A model generated the notes under the pieces. That model made no database searches, had not been told where the DNA came from, and saw only the letters and a program-made list of their open reading frames with translations. Shown one piece after another: positions 33,243 to 44,799 of a DNA stretch of 64,000 nt; the stretch's first letter is position 1; the number at the start of each line of letters is the position of its first letter. This DNA is from Sepiola atlantica. Its lineage: Eukaryota; Mollusca; Cephalopoda; Sepiida; Sepiolidae. The stretch is taken from contig OY744528.1 in the NCBI GenBank assembly GCA_963556195.1, positions 57,984,582-58,048,581 on the forward strand. Direction: 5' to 3'. The position numbers were made by a program, and so were the translations under genes.

Positions 33243-35000
33243 GCAGACAGAGAATAGATAAAAAAGTGAATATTTTTCCGTGTTTGGTTATGTAAGGGAA
33301 TGTACTCACGTTTTTTACAGAGGCATTTAAAAAAAAAATTCTAAAAGTTTTTCTTTTTCTTTTTTATAATGTGGGGGAAAAAAAGGTTTCTTCTCTTCGT
33401 CAATTAAATTGACTTGTTCAAGTCTACTATTGAATTCTCTGTTCCTTTGGCGAAAGAAAAATACCGGCTTCCATATTCGCACGTGTCGTCTCAAACTCTC
33501 AGTGGCGTCTCAGTGTCTGGTAGACTAAAATGTCTGAAAAATGATTTAAATTTAAAAGTTTTCCTTTCTTTTTTCATAACATCATAGAATATAGTTTTTT
33601 CAAGCCTTTCTCTTTCAAGAACTCTTTTAGTGAAAGAGATAAAAATATTTTGTAGAAGAAAAAATTTTTTTTTTTCGTTTCTTTTTTTACGTGACACGCG
33701 CTTTTCAAAAGAGAAAGAAAATAAAAAGAGTTTCGATATATATATTTTTTCGGTGTTTAAAAGAAATGTCTTGTTTTTGATTTTGTTTTCTTTAGCTTTT
33801 AAAGAGAAACAAAAAGTATTTCGGAAGTTTCCGAGTTCAAAACTGTTTTCTTTCTTTCTTTTTTGGTCGTCGTTCGATGCTGTGTTGAGTGAAAGTTTTC
33901 TTCATTTGGTCGCCGCTTTTACAAGAGTTACGAACCCTTTCGCTGCTGAAACAACTTTACGACGGCTCTTTTTTCTTTTTCAATTCAATTTCGTGCTGTT
34001 TTTCAGTCGGGAGTCACCATTGTAGGAATAGAGGATTTGTTATCCCCTATCTTAATTTATTACACGAAATGAATTAAAGAAACAAACGAAACCTTTTTTT
34101 ACAGCAAGAAACGAAAGGGGTTTATTCGTATATTTGAGGTTACCTATACTGTTTGGTATGGGTAGAAAGAAACTTAGGACAGTGTCCGAAAGAAGAAGAA
34201 GAAGAAGTAGTTCAAATATCTTTAGGCGAAGATAGCAGGCGCCGTGTGAGTCCAGTGGGCAAGGGAGCAGGAGAGAGGCTGAGGCAATCCTTCCTGGCTG
34301 GTGCCAGGGTAGCGTCTGCCTTATCCTAAGGGAGCTGACGTAGTCCCTTAGGGAATTAATGATATCAATGCGCCCTGCAAGCTGATTGGCCAAACCAGCT
34401 CACAGAGACACTGATACGCATTACAAAGTAACTCTATGACTGTTACAGCTGCAATATGGGCCAAGTAGCGTTTAGAGAACCGAAGTTATCCCCAAAAATG
34501 TAACTGCCCCCTTTTCAATGACCTTGACCTTGACAAAGATATAAAAAAATTAAATCCGTTCTAAGTTAGACCATGACCGATATTTTTACCAAGTTTGGCG
34601 ACGATTGGTCAACCGATGAGGACTTAAAAAAAACAAGCATAGCGATAAACAAACTCGACGAAAAAAATAAACTTGGCGGAAGTAATAAATGTAGAGTTAC
34701 GATTTCCAGAGTATTTTTTCACCATCTTCAAAACTGTTATTTCATTTTTTTAAATAAAAAACTTCACATTACGATATCAAGTTAATGCCAACACCTCAGA
34801 TCATAAAAATATATTGAAAAACTTACTGTTCAATGTTTAGATAGGTTTAAGGTTTCTAAGTAAGTTTTCAACGCAACATAATATCTGCTCGAAATTCCCA
34901 GAAGACATTTGTACATATAGTAAACTAAACGCCCTGCTAAAAGTAATTTTTCAAAATATCTTTTGTATAATGTGAAGTAATTTTAGCAGGTTATCAGAGG
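33240..35000. other. Non-coding, T-rich stretch
   Basis: T-rich and GA-rich tracts dominate 33300-34020. The 131-codon plus-strand frame (33630-34025) is Phe/Leu/Lys-rich because of T-tracts and I do not accept it as a gene. A (GAA)n-like run lies at about 34190-34208. Nothing else is recognised. Confidence 0.4.
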
Positions 35001-35160
35001 TGTGGCTGAGAGCAAGTCCTAATGCTAATGTCGCTCTCTAGTAGTGAGGAAGATTTTATAACAATCGACTGCCTTCTCTACTTGTATAAAAGGTTCGAAG
35101 TCATCAGGTTTCACCTTCTGGTCCACTCCTTCTGTGAGTATCGTCACCTCTTTTTTCACA
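35001..35160 (-). repeat. BEL/Pao 3' LTR
   Basis: 160 bp, matching 40766-40931. On the minus strand it begins TGTGAAAAAAGAGGTGACGA and ends in CTCTCAGCCACA. Confidence 0.9.
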
Positions 35161-35249
35161 AACTCCCGAACAAGAGAAAAGAAAAAAAGAAAGAAAAAAG
35201 AGGTGAGGTGAGGTAGGTTGTAGTTTGAAGTCGTATCCAGAACCTTAAT

Positions 35250-35648
35250 TTAAGCCGGGAGTAAGCTGGGTCTGCCCCGCCGGCGTTTACGAGGGGTGCA
35301 CTCAAGAAAGTACCATTTCTGTCTCTCCGGCGGATCCCTATCAACACCCGCGCATCTAAAATGGAACCATTCGTTGCACCGATCACAGGCAATCATGTTC
35401 TCATCTCCTTGAGGGGAATTGCATTTCGGGAATAACAACAGTGTAGCCTCCTCTCCTATGGGGCTGCTCGGAATGTTGGATAGGGAAGAGGAGTCTGCGG
35501 TTTGTCCAGCCTCCTCTGGTGAAAGGGAAAGCTCCAATGGAAATAGATTTTTCAGAGAATGCACCACTACTGCACCATCACTCTGCCTGATACGAGCCGA
35601 CCTGACGATACCCTTGTCGGATCCTAAAAGTTCTAAGATGAACTCCAA
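35250..35648 (-). pseudogene. BEL/Pao C-terminal domain with PHD finger and RGRP tail
   Basis: The first 45 residues (LLGSDKGIVRSARIRQSDGA, VVHSLKNLFPLEL) are the BEL-type post-integrase domain. An acidic/Ser-rich linker follows, then a PHD-like zinc finger at about 35295-35435. It has Cys76, Cys88, Cys91, His96 and Cys99 (MIACDRCNEWFHFRCAGVD), then Trp112 and Cys117 (KWYFLEC). One Cys before Cys76 and the Cys of WYC-x-x-C are replaced by Pro/Phe. The tail RKRRRGRPSLL contains the AT-hook core RGRP. The frame ends about 90 bases before the 3' LTR. A PHD finger and AT hook would suit chromatin reading or target choice, which is inference. Confidence 0.8.
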
Positions 35649-35673
35649 GAGCCGAAAAGGTCTTAGTTTAAGG

Positions 35674-35697
35674 GGTTAGGGTTAGGGTTAAGGGGGC
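35674..35697 (+). repeat. Short TTAGGG-like run inside BEL/Pao
   Basis: GGGGTTAGGGTTAGGGTTAA lies in the coding region between the integrase core and the C-terminal domain. It disrupts the reading frame. Confidence 0.8.
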
Positions 35698-36109
35698 TCT
35701 TGATGAGGACAACATTTACCACAATATTTACTCTTAATCAGTTTGTGAATGACTCCTGTGATCGGCCTTGGGGCCTCTCCCTAAGACAGAGGAGATATTC
35801 TTCATACCACACATGCCATTCATTCCGCAGCATCGTTGCCTCGATCAATTTTCTGCGACCAGGAGGAGCTGTATTTGTCAGGCCACCTGCTCTTAGCTTC
35901 AACATCAATCCAGGGGGTTTCCTGGGTCCCAGGAACATACTAGGGGTCACGGCCTCTAGTCCTCGGTCTGCAAATTCCCAGTAGGTGAGAGGACGATTAT
36001 TGACCGCTTTCTTGATGTCCGAAATGATAGTCAGCAGCGAGAAGTAATCTACTCGTCTCCTGCCTATGGTTTTATGCAGGCATGTTTTGACAGTTTATAT
36101 GCATCTCTC

Positions 36110-36364
36110 TCACACACCTCCATACCAGAGAGTATACAGGAGAATAGTGCGCAGCTGGATATTGGAGGTGGCAAATTTGTCTTGGTATTTGTGAAAAAGA
36201 GCGAGTTGGGCAAACAGCTTGCCGCTGCCTACAAATGTCTTAGCATTATCTGAATAAAGTGCTTGAGGCACACCATAAAGGTTAGTGAACCTAACTATGG
36301 CCTGCACGAAAGATAACATTCCCATGTCAGGCACCACCTCCACATGTATAGCTCTGATAGACAT
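36110..36364 (-). pseudogene. BEL/Pao integrase core, second part
   Basis: It continues the integrase core after a stop/frameshift: SIRAIHVEVVPDMGMLSFVQ, then NLYGVPQALYSDNAKTFVGS with the second catalytic Asp (SDN). The Glu-containing end of the core lies in decayed sequence between about 36110 and 36000. Confidence 0.85.
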
Positions 36365-37780
36365 TCAAGTGAATAGTAAAAGGTACACCTTTTCTTCCGT
36401 AGACCCGCTCTTGATCCAAAAATGTCCAGTAAAATCCACTCCAATGTTTTGGAAGGGCTCTGCAAACTCGACCCGGGACACTGGAAGACTAGCCGAATTA
36501 GTGGGGAGAACAGATCTTGAATTGTGTTTCCTACATAAATGGCAAGATGCCAAGGCCTTAGTGACTGCCTGTCTCCCTTGAGGAATCCAAAAACCACAAC
36601 GCCTGAGCTCCGCTAGAGTAGACCCCACTCCTAAATGGGCGCTCCTGCAATGACAATCCAGAATAAGTTTAGTGATGTGGTGGTTCTTGCCCAACAAGAT
36701 GTTTTTTACCTCAAAACTGAGGTGCGGTGATCTGTCTATTCGGCCTCGAGAACGGATAAGGCCATCCTGGTTCAGAAACAAGTCAAGAGAATGGATCAAT
36801 GGCGAGACCGATTTTCCAGAGGGATCCTGTAAGAAATCTAATTCCACCAAGCAGGATTGTGCCTGTAAATTCTTAATCACATATATTTTGGCCCTTCCTC
36901 CCGCATCCTCATGGCGTCCCCTAAGCCTATTAATGAACATGAACACCAAGGTCACCACTTTGAGGAGGCGGGAGAATTGGGAGAAACGTCTGAAGTTGAT
37001 GCAGGGAGTACAATCTGTCTCAAGGGCCATGGAAACACCCACACAAGCTGATGCCATTTGCTGGGAATGCTTGCTGAGACATGGCATATCCTGTACCAGC
37101 CAAGCAGAGCTTCCTTCTCCCAACCAAGAGGGACCATAATACCAAAATTTGAAAACCGACCTGAACTTCTTCAAAGACATTCCTCTGGTAATGAGATTAG
37201 CTGGGGTTTGAGATGTATGAATATAACGGAACACCGGTTCCAGTCCGTGGAGAGTAGCAAGTTGACTCCTCATATGAAGGACACCCTTTAGCTGATTTTG
37301 TGCAAAAACATTCTTACTTGCCATAGATTGCGAGAGAATCCACAACAAGACCACCTGTGCATCCGTTTCTATATACAACTTGGTGGGGATTAAACCCCTG
37401 CAGCCCACCAACACTGAAGGCAAGCACTTTAGAGCTAAGTATATGGCCATTAGCTTCAATGTCGGGAGCGACTTTGTCTTGGAGGGGGCCACTTTGGCTT
37501 TAGCAAAAATCAACCTGGGACGACCCTGCTGCAAGACGTATGCCGTAAACCAATACGCCTCATCAGAGGCGTCACAAAAAACAAATAACTCTCCATCTTG
37601 ACCTCCCTGGAAGGCGCAACGGTCAAACTGCAAGTCACTCAGGTCAGACAAGTCCCGAGCAAGATTCCTCCATAGCATTTGATATTTATCTGGGATCTGT
37701 TCATCCCATCCTAGTCCTCTTTTCCATAATTTGGCCATTAGTACTCGGCTCCGCAGGGTCACAGGAAGGCAAAGGGACAA
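36365..37780 (-). pseudogene. BEL/Pao RNase H and integrase (longest open frame)
   Basis: A 471-codon frame. RNase H: ELFVFCDASDEAYWFTAYVL (first Asp), KSLPTLKLMAIYLALK (Glu position changed to Lys in P-x-L-E-L) and LYIETDAQVVLLWI. Integrase zinc domain: KLILDCHCRSAHLGVGSTLA then ELRRCGFWIPQG and ASCHLCRK (HH-CC with the first His in NHHITK). Integrase core start: EPFQNIGVDFTGHFWI with the first catalytic Asp. The frame ends at a stop just before the next core segment. Confidence 0.92.
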
Positions 37781-38664
37781 GGGATCAAAGAGTTCAGTGG
37801 TTCAGCCAGTATTCTTCGCTTGGTCGAAGCATCCGGCTGGCATTTCACCGGGTTGACACTCATTTTTTCTGTTAGTGGGGCATAGCTATAACCTAATACT
37901 CTCTCCCAACTGCCTCCATGGGTGCTGAGGGTGTCGCCCTGACTCATTTTTTCTCTGAGGGGGGCACAATTGGAATTGTAGGCCTGCAACTCAAAACCCC
38001 CATCTTCCAGTCGAGCTCTAGAGGTGAAGTACAATTCGGTAATGATTTATGGCTCTGCTTCTGTCATTACCAGGTTGTCCACGTAAAATCGCTCCTCCAT
38101 CATAGATTGACAACGGTCCGGGGGAAATCGTGCTGCATGGAATTTTAATATGCAACCTAGGATGAAGGGACTTGACACAAACCCCAAAATGATTGTCGTG
38201 TACCTGTAACAACGAAGTCGATCTCCATCACGGAGGAAGAAGCAACACCTGTTCTTAACACACCGCAGTTTCAGACGAATCATCAGAAATGCCTTTCTAA
38301 TATCTGCTAACAGCGCATATTTGTTAGACCTGAACGCAAGTAAGAGATTCAGCATATCGCCGGTCAGATTAATCCCGGGGTAGGCTGCTTTATTTCTAAC
38401 CTTTAAACTGCAATTGAAGACTGGTCGAATCTTGGTAGTAGAAGTTGGGTCCGTCTTCATGATGGGTCGATGAGGAATCCACACATAATTTTTGAATTGG
38501 TGAGGAAGTACCTTGATCTCCTCAATGGTGCCATCTAGTTCCTGTTGACGAAATACCTCCCGGTACTCTTCGTACACACCCTCTTTCGTTAATTTCTTAA
38601 TCACCCGGTCCAAAATGCGGAGAGAGACCGCGTGATTGAAACGAACACGTGATAATTTATTCAT
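37760..38664 (-). pseudogene. BEL/Pao reverse transcriptase
   Basis: The frame 38664-38047 shows IRPVFNCSLKVRNKAAYPGI, LTGDMLNLLLAFRSNKYALL and ADIRKAFLMIRLK (the first catalytic Asp region), then YRYTTIILGFVSSPFILGCI and RFYVDNLVMT. The YVDD catalytic box reads YVDN, a one-base change that would kill polymerase activity. After a stop/frameshift the thumb region continues in 38034-37759 with GGFELQAYNSN and ERVLGYSYAPLTEKMS. Confidence 0.9.
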
Positions 38665-39568
38665 ATACCAAGGTATATTTGCTGTCCTTTAGAATAATGC
38701 TCTCCTGAAAATATTTCACCTTCTCCTGGTCGATTTCAGTAAGAGATTCCTCCTCGGGAAGCCCCAGCGATTCCATGCTGAACATGAGCTCCAATCCCCT
38801 CTGCACCTGGCTGTCCGGGAAGAAATCTCCTAATCGATCTGTATAAGTGGATTTAGACTCTAACGCAAAGCACAAAAGGAATGATTCAACATTCTCCGTA
38901 GAATCCAATATCTTACAGAAAGAGAGGCTTACATTTTCCTGAAGGGATGTGTTCTCCTCGGGGCGGAAAAAATATTCTCTTCCAAAGGGAATGAGCCCGG
39001 ATGGCACTGAAAAGGCCTGGCCCCGAGCGCAGGGCACAATTTGAAGGGTTCTTAAATATTGAATAACATCAAGTCCAAGAATACCTTGAATCTTAATTCG
39101 GTTGGTGCTCCTCGAGAAGTCTCCTGCTAGTGTATATCCCATTCCCCAGAAATTGTCCAGCAGGTCATCTAGATGTTCCAAGCGTGATGAAAGATCCAAA
39201 TTCTCGTGCATTAGAATGGGCAGTAGGAATATTTGTCCTATTCCCAGACCAGTCTTCAGAGAAATCTCTCGATAGCACTTCCTATGTTGTCCCTGGAATG
39301 TGGTGAGTGAAAGCTCATACTCTCGACCCCCAGAATCAGGGATATGCAGAGCTTCTTTCGAAACAAAAGTACGCCCGCTACCGGTGCCCAGCAGGCGCTT
39401 AACATGTATGGTCTTGTTTCCACAAGAGAAAGAGAAGCGCATGACAGGAGGAATACTTCCTGTGGCTTCGGTCGAGGGGTAGAACCTCCTAGTTTCCGTG
39501 AGGGGGGACCTTGAGAGCCACGGAACCTCGGGAAGGTAGGACGGGTTGATTTGCCCTCCTTGACACAC
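38657..39568 (-). pseudogene. BEL/Pao protease and protease-RT linker
   Basis: A 303-codon open frame. The protease motif is LLGTGSGRTFVSKEALHIPD at about 39400-39340; the usual catalytic Asp of L-D-T-G-S is Gly, so the enzyme should be inactive. The substrate-strand and flap regions follow (LSLTTFQGQH). The end of the frame, RGLELMFSMESLGLPEEESL then TEIDQEKVKYFQESI, is the conserved LxxFWxxExxG linker into RT. The reading shifts frame at 38660 into the RT frame. Confidence 0.85.
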
Positions 39569-39574
39569 AGTCGT

Positions 39575-40450
39575 GTGCTTGCTTCTCCAGTGTCACGAAG
39601 TAAAGAGGACAAAGAGGGGATTCTTCGTCCGGTTAGCAGGATAATTTCGCTCTTGGAGAACTTGATGAACAAAATCTGGGCCATTAAGCGAGCACCTGCT
39701 GAGTGATCATCTGTAAAATCACAGCCAAAGGAATCCCCCAGTTCTGTGAGGAGGGCAGCAGTTTTTGCTAGGAATTCCCCATAATCAGCAGAGGGGTCAT
39801 CGCGTCGGACTTTATAATCGAGGATATCTTGGAATATCTGCTGGATGATTTCCTCTTCATCCAAATACTCCGACTTTAGGATGTCTACCGCTGTTTGGTA
39901 GTTCAAGTCGCATACAGTCAGGTGTTTGATGAGCAGAAGAGGTCTGCCAGTTATAGAACACTTGAGAAAGTTTAGTCTTCCAGCATCGTTCGCCATTTCT
40001 GCGACGTAAGTCTCAAATCGAGATAGAAAGCTACGAAAGCTCATAACGTCCTCTTCCATTTCTCGACCACTAAAGGTAGGCGCTGTTATGTGTACCTGAG
40101 GAAGAAGGAGTCCTGTGAGGAAAGGAGTCAGATGGTCGAGAGCGTGAAGACAGGCCAAATGCGTTATCGGAGTTGGAGGGGGGATTAGTTATACGAAGTT
40201 GGTGGAGAGAATCCAAAAATCCTGCGTATTCCGAAGACCAACTCTCCATCTCTCCACGGGAGGAGGGGTCGTGAAGTCTGATATGGCTAATGTGAGAGTC
40301 AATCTCCACCAGATAAGTAATGATCTGTTCCTCCAACACCGAAAATGTAAGTGAAGAGGTCCTTCCAGCACGTAAACTTGCAAGTTTCCTCTGGACCATA
40401 TCCTTGATAACTGAAATTGTGTTGCGTACTGTATCGATATTTTCCGCCAT
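39575..40450 (-). pseudogene. BEL/Pao gag
   Basis: The likely start is the Met at 40450 (MAENIDTVRNTISVIKDMVQ), not the upstream Met at 40555, because the 35 extra residues are a hydrophobic leader-derived stretch. The N-terminal part carries a coiled-coil-like Leu/Ile pattern. Past a frameshift near 40150, the next frame includes HITAPTFSGREMEEDVMSFR and SFLSRFETYVAEMANDAGRL, then YRRDDPSADYGEFLAKTAA-like sequence, typical of the DUF1759-type gag of BEL/Pao. A further frameshift joins it to the protease frame. Confidence 0.85.
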
Positions 40451-40765
40451 TTCGCCTGAGGGGGTGAAAAATATCTGTAACGGTAATTCTTTGAAAAAAA
40501 AACTATGAAAAGGCAGTAAGCAGACAACAACCAAAAAAGGTCCAACCGACTTCAAACTGTTGCAGAATTATTTCGCAATGTGTCGAAAAAATCTTTCGAC
40601 TGGTAGAAAGGGATGAATAGTAGAAGTGCAGTAATAATTAGTCAAGGTTGTAGTCTTGCGAAATACTGCCGATTCGCGACTTCCCACCGACATCGAGGAG
40701 TCAATTAACAGTTGTAACTAATGACGGAGAATATTGGTAACAGTATCGGAACCGGTTAACCGAGG

Positions 40766-40931
40766 TGTGGCTGAGAGCAACTCCTAATCTTAACTGCCAC
40801 TCTCTAGTAGTGAGGAAGCTTTATAACAATCGACTGCCTTCTCTACTCGCATAAAAGGTTCGAAGTCATCAGGTTTCACCTTCCGGTCCACTCCTTCTGT
40901 CCGCGTGAGTATCGTCACCTCTTTTTTCACA
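40766..40931 (-). repeat. BEL/Pao 5' LTR
   Basis: On the minus strand it starts TGTGAAAAAAGAGGTGACGA and ends CTCTCAGCCACA (TG...CA), 166 bp. It differs from the other LTR by a 6-base insertion (GCGGAC on the minus strand) and about nine substitutions by eye. A TATAAAG word lies in the second half. Confidence 0.9.
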
Positions 40932-42940
40932 ATCAATCGTATTTTGAAGAGTAAAACAAAATCAATAAAAACAAATTTAGAAGCACCGTGCCCCACTGAG
41001 GTTTGTTTCCGAAAAAAACACCACCAACATTTTCTTTTTATTTCTATTAAAAGAAATTTCCCCCCGGACAAATGTAAATGATGAACATAATGTACAAGAT
41101 GTTTAAAATTAAACAATTTGAATAAATAAGTATAAGATTACCCTAAAATGCGAGAAATTTCTGTAGCAGGAGTAATAATAGAATTTAAAACGGTAGAAGA
41201 GTGTGTTTAGTTTTTATTTGTCACGGATATTTCTGGAAACGTACGAAGCTTATTCGTTAATACTCGGCAATTTCCGCTAAAATCAAAGCAATTTTATGAG
41301 CTTCTACTAATGCTCGTAATTACAAAAATAATCAATACAATGGTTCTTTGGTTCACTCTTATTTAATACTTTGATACTTTTCTTCAGGACAAAGGCTACC
41401 CAGCCTATAACACCTGCTCCATGCCTGGTCTTATAGTAGTTTCAGTAGACGCATTTCTTTGTAAATGTACTGGATTTAACTAACGAAAATAGATAATACC
41501 ATTACAGGTTTGTTTTATTGATTTCCTTTCGGAAATTATTTTTAATATGTACTAAAATAAAAACACACAATTAGAAATCATTAATATTCATAACTGATTT
41601 ATTCAGTTTTAACAAATCCATACGTTAATTAGTCACGCGATTCGCTCTATCATCCACGAATTTGTTGTATATACAAATTAAATTCGCTATTAAGAATGAT
41701 GGATGGATAGGTCAACGGTCTAAACCAAATCTAAGACGTTATTTCGTTAAAATGGTTAAAGATTTAATAAATCATGTTTCATCCTTCAAAGTCTAATGCA
41801 CGTTCTTATTGTTAAAAGGATTTTACTCAGCGTTCAAAAAAGGACCCGTTGATAACACTTTCGGGGGAAAGAAAAACAAAGTCACACGGAGCAAGAACAG
41901 GTGAACACGAAGTTTTTCCATGTACATTCATTGCTCGATGTTACCACCCGACGCCCCCCCCCCCCGTTCGTTCCCCGGTGTTTATAGCCAAACAACCTAA
42001 AAAAAGGAGTCGGAAACCAAAAGCACGTTAAACTACACTTACGTACTCCTTTATGCCCATAGCCCACACAGTCCCGTTACTTTTCAGACTGATCTCGTAT
42101 GTACGTATTTGTAATGTAATCAGTCTGTGTATGCAAAATCGTAGAGGTATATAAAAAAAAGAAGTTTACATATTAACGACTAATACTTCTACCACGCCCT
42201 GAAGCTGTTGAAAAGCTCAACAGACCAGTCTAAACGATCACCCCCACCCCCACCCCGCCACACACAGTCACACACTCGGGGTGGCTGATTTCCGAGTCGA
42301 GTCTGATATACTAGGAGGCGAGGAGCCCTTTTGAAGCCGTGCCATTACGTTGGCGACCCGACCCACCCTATGTCCCGCCTTCTCTGTCCCGCGTTCGCTC
42401 ATCAACACGGATCGCCCCGCTCTGCCCCTTCTGTTCGCTCTAAGAAAATAAAAGACAAACGTGTAAAAGAAAGAAAAATATACATGTACTATAATAAATA
42501 ATAAGAAAAAAAAGGGAGGTAAGAAAGATCAGCTTACGCCATTTTCTACTTTCCCCAACACTTTCTTCGTACCTACCATTAAATAATTCCGAGCGCTTCG
42601 CTGGCGAAAACATTTAAAGGCGGGCGGCAGCGACGACGACAAAGAAGAGAAGAAAAAAATAAACAAAAATAAATGAATAAATAAGTAAGGACGTTAAAAA
42701 AAAGTAAATAATAGATAAATTAAAAAAAATATTCTTAAAATAAAAAAACGGAAGAAGTAGGAATCAGAAAATAACAAAATAACGAATTCTTCAGGTTCGT
42801 TGCCTTTTTGCGCATTGAAACTTATTTTCTTTGCGGTAAAGAAAACAGCAATATGGTTCATTTTCTTCTCTGTTACTTACTCTTTAAGATAAAACACACG
42901 CATAGACGCTCACACATACACATCTCCCTCGCTGCCTCTG
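40932..42940. other. Non-coding stretch
   Basis: No gene is recognised. C-run at about 41953-41966. The part at 42240-42440 is GC-rich and includes CCATTACGTTGGCGACCCGA, which could be the end of an LTR followed by a primer-binding site, but no partner LTR was found. A-rich low-complexity sequence lies at 42640-42780. Confidence 0.4.
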
Positions 42941-42943
42941 TCT

Positions 42944-43062
<119 letters not shown>

Positions 43063-43184
43063 CTTTTTTCTCTATTAGGCACTCCCTGTGTTGCCCGGAA
43101 ATAAATGTCCTGAACTAAGCCCTGAACTCCATATTGCTGTCTTTATTATTCAAACTATAAATAAAATAAAATAAAAGAGAATAG

Positions 43185-43330
43185 TAGTTTGCTTGAAGCA
43201 TTGCTGGAAAATAATAAGTAATAGGCTGAAGCAATGCAGATAACCGGAGTGGTGAGAACAAAAACAAACATTCAAAGACAGAGCAAAGGTGATATCTTAC
43301 CATCATCTATTTATTTTTCAGTCTTCCACA
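43185..43330 (+). repeat. Dispersed repeat, copy 1
   Basis: The phrases AATGCAGATAACCGGAGTGG and ACAAAAACAAACATTCAAAG recur in reverse complement at 50985-51060. Both copies have an (AT)n run on the same side (here 43385-43446). It resembles the end of a dispersed element of unknown family. Confidence 0.6.
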
Positions 43331-43381
43331 CCCACACACATAAATATATACTATTTATGAATAAATATTAAATTATTAATA

Positions 43382-43384
<3 letters not shown>

Positions 43385-43446
<62 letters not shown>
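43385..43446. repeat. (AT)n microsatellite
   Basis: About 60 bases of AT. Confidence 0.97.
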
Positions 43447-43449
<3 letters not shown>

Positions 43450-43754
43450 TAGGTTTTTGTAAGTACAGCATTTTAAAACGCATTTCAATAATAATGGCGA
43501 GGTAGCCATAATTACCGGGAACAGAGAGGCCTATATTACCAAAGCAAAAAAATAAATAAAATAAAAATATTCTCTCTTACTCCAGTAACACAATTAAAAT
43601 ATAAAAAAAATGAATGGAGGAGAAAAAGATGGTGCTGATATGGAGACGTCTTTCGGTCGACTCATTGTCAAGATAATACGTCGACTAAATATGGGGTATG
43701 TAAAAGCGAATTAAGATCGTGGTAAATAAGAACCATAGATAGATTATCGAATTA

Positions 43755-43758
<4 letters not shown>

Positions 43759-43818
<60 letters not shown>
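43759..43818. repeat. (AT)n microsatellite
   Basis: About 60 bases of AT. Confidence 0.97.
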
Positions 43819-43822
<4 letters not shown>

Positions 43823-44600
43823 GCTGTATTTCAACGTACACACAAAAGTTAGAAACTGTGGGTGTACTCCTTCTGCTTGCACAGAGACGGTTTCGCAAAT
43901 TAATAGTGACCGCTTTAAGATAATTTCTCGAACGAGCCCTACGCAAAGTAAAGGCCTCATACGAATCCCCTTTATTTATCTAAAAAATACATATTTGAAG
44001 ATGTGGCACAAGGCCAAAATGTGTATGGGGGAAACGGGGGTCGGGGATCGTCCGCCGGTCTATGCCCTAACATTAGTTCCAATCACCACAATACCACATT
44101 AACTCTACGGACTAAGCTACTTAAAATATTGCCAGATGGTTTGATGATTTTTATTTACAAAATATATACAATGTTTGATGATGATGGGAGTGGGAGAACA
44201 AAGAAGGCTTAAAAAATCCCCCCAAAATGAATAAAAATAAAAGGGATAGAAAAATAAAGAACAAAATAAAATGCTAGTTATGATACGTTAGTAGGGCCCT
44301 TCCAACCTATCTAAGGTATGAACTGCTCGCTGTCTTCCGGAACGACCGAAAGCAAGGGAGTCAGTCCTTAAGTGGGAGTGGGCGTTGCCTAAGGGGCAAA
44401 AGAAATACAAGGTAGAGTTTTAAGGGATGTACGGTGTCCTCCAAGATAAATACAATTAGGGCAGGTCAGGGATAAAGTAAATCGGGGGAATGGGCATGCT
44501 GGAGGAGTTCTGACACCTAAAATAAAGACAAGGGGACAGGACTAGCTAGAGTGACTGATCCTACAAGAAATTGTCAATTTATAAGAAAACCTAAGGTCAA
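43819..44600. other. Non-coding stretch upstream of LINE
   Basis: No gene or element recognised. The open frames here are short and motif-free. Confidence 0.4.
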
Positions 44601-44799
44601 CATGTGCCACGCTTAGGCAGAGAACACGAACTCAAATCTATTTCGTACGAACACGCATAAACTAGCGGTGTGTATCCACTTACGTTTAAACAGTGAGGTA
44701 GTCAACCTCCTTCTATCCCATTTAATTTTGATTTTAAGCTGATGCTTAAAATACGAAATCAAATCGTAGAGGAATCTGCCCCCACCCCTTATTTCTAAG

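Larger units (their letters stand above)
35001..40931 (-). mobile_element. BEL/Pao LTR retrotransposon
   Basis: Two LTRs (35001-35160 and 40766-40931) bracket 5.6 kb of minus-strand coding sequence. In element order it holds gag, aspartic protease, reverse transcriptase, RNase H, integrase, the BEL-type post-integrase domain and a PHD finger. The order and the DUF1758/DUF1759-like features place it in BEL/Pao. Only a few frameshifts break the polyprotein, so it is the youngest-looking large element here, but the visible catalytic residues are damaged (protease LGTGS, RT YVDN). I found no convincing 5-bp target duplication (CAGAGG left, ATCAAT right). Confidence 0.92.

Noticed and set aside
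33630..34025. 131-codon plus-strand frame
   Set aside because: Composition (Phe, Leu, Lys) follows from T-rich sequence; no motif, and it overlaps an equally long unrelated frame.
36672..37139. 155-codon plus-strand frame within BEL/Pao
   Set aside because: It is the antisense of the RNase H/integrase frame and shows no family motif.
42240..42440. Solo LTR ending in CATTACG with a TTGGCGACC primer site
   Set aside because: No partner or second copy in the window, and the start is not definable.
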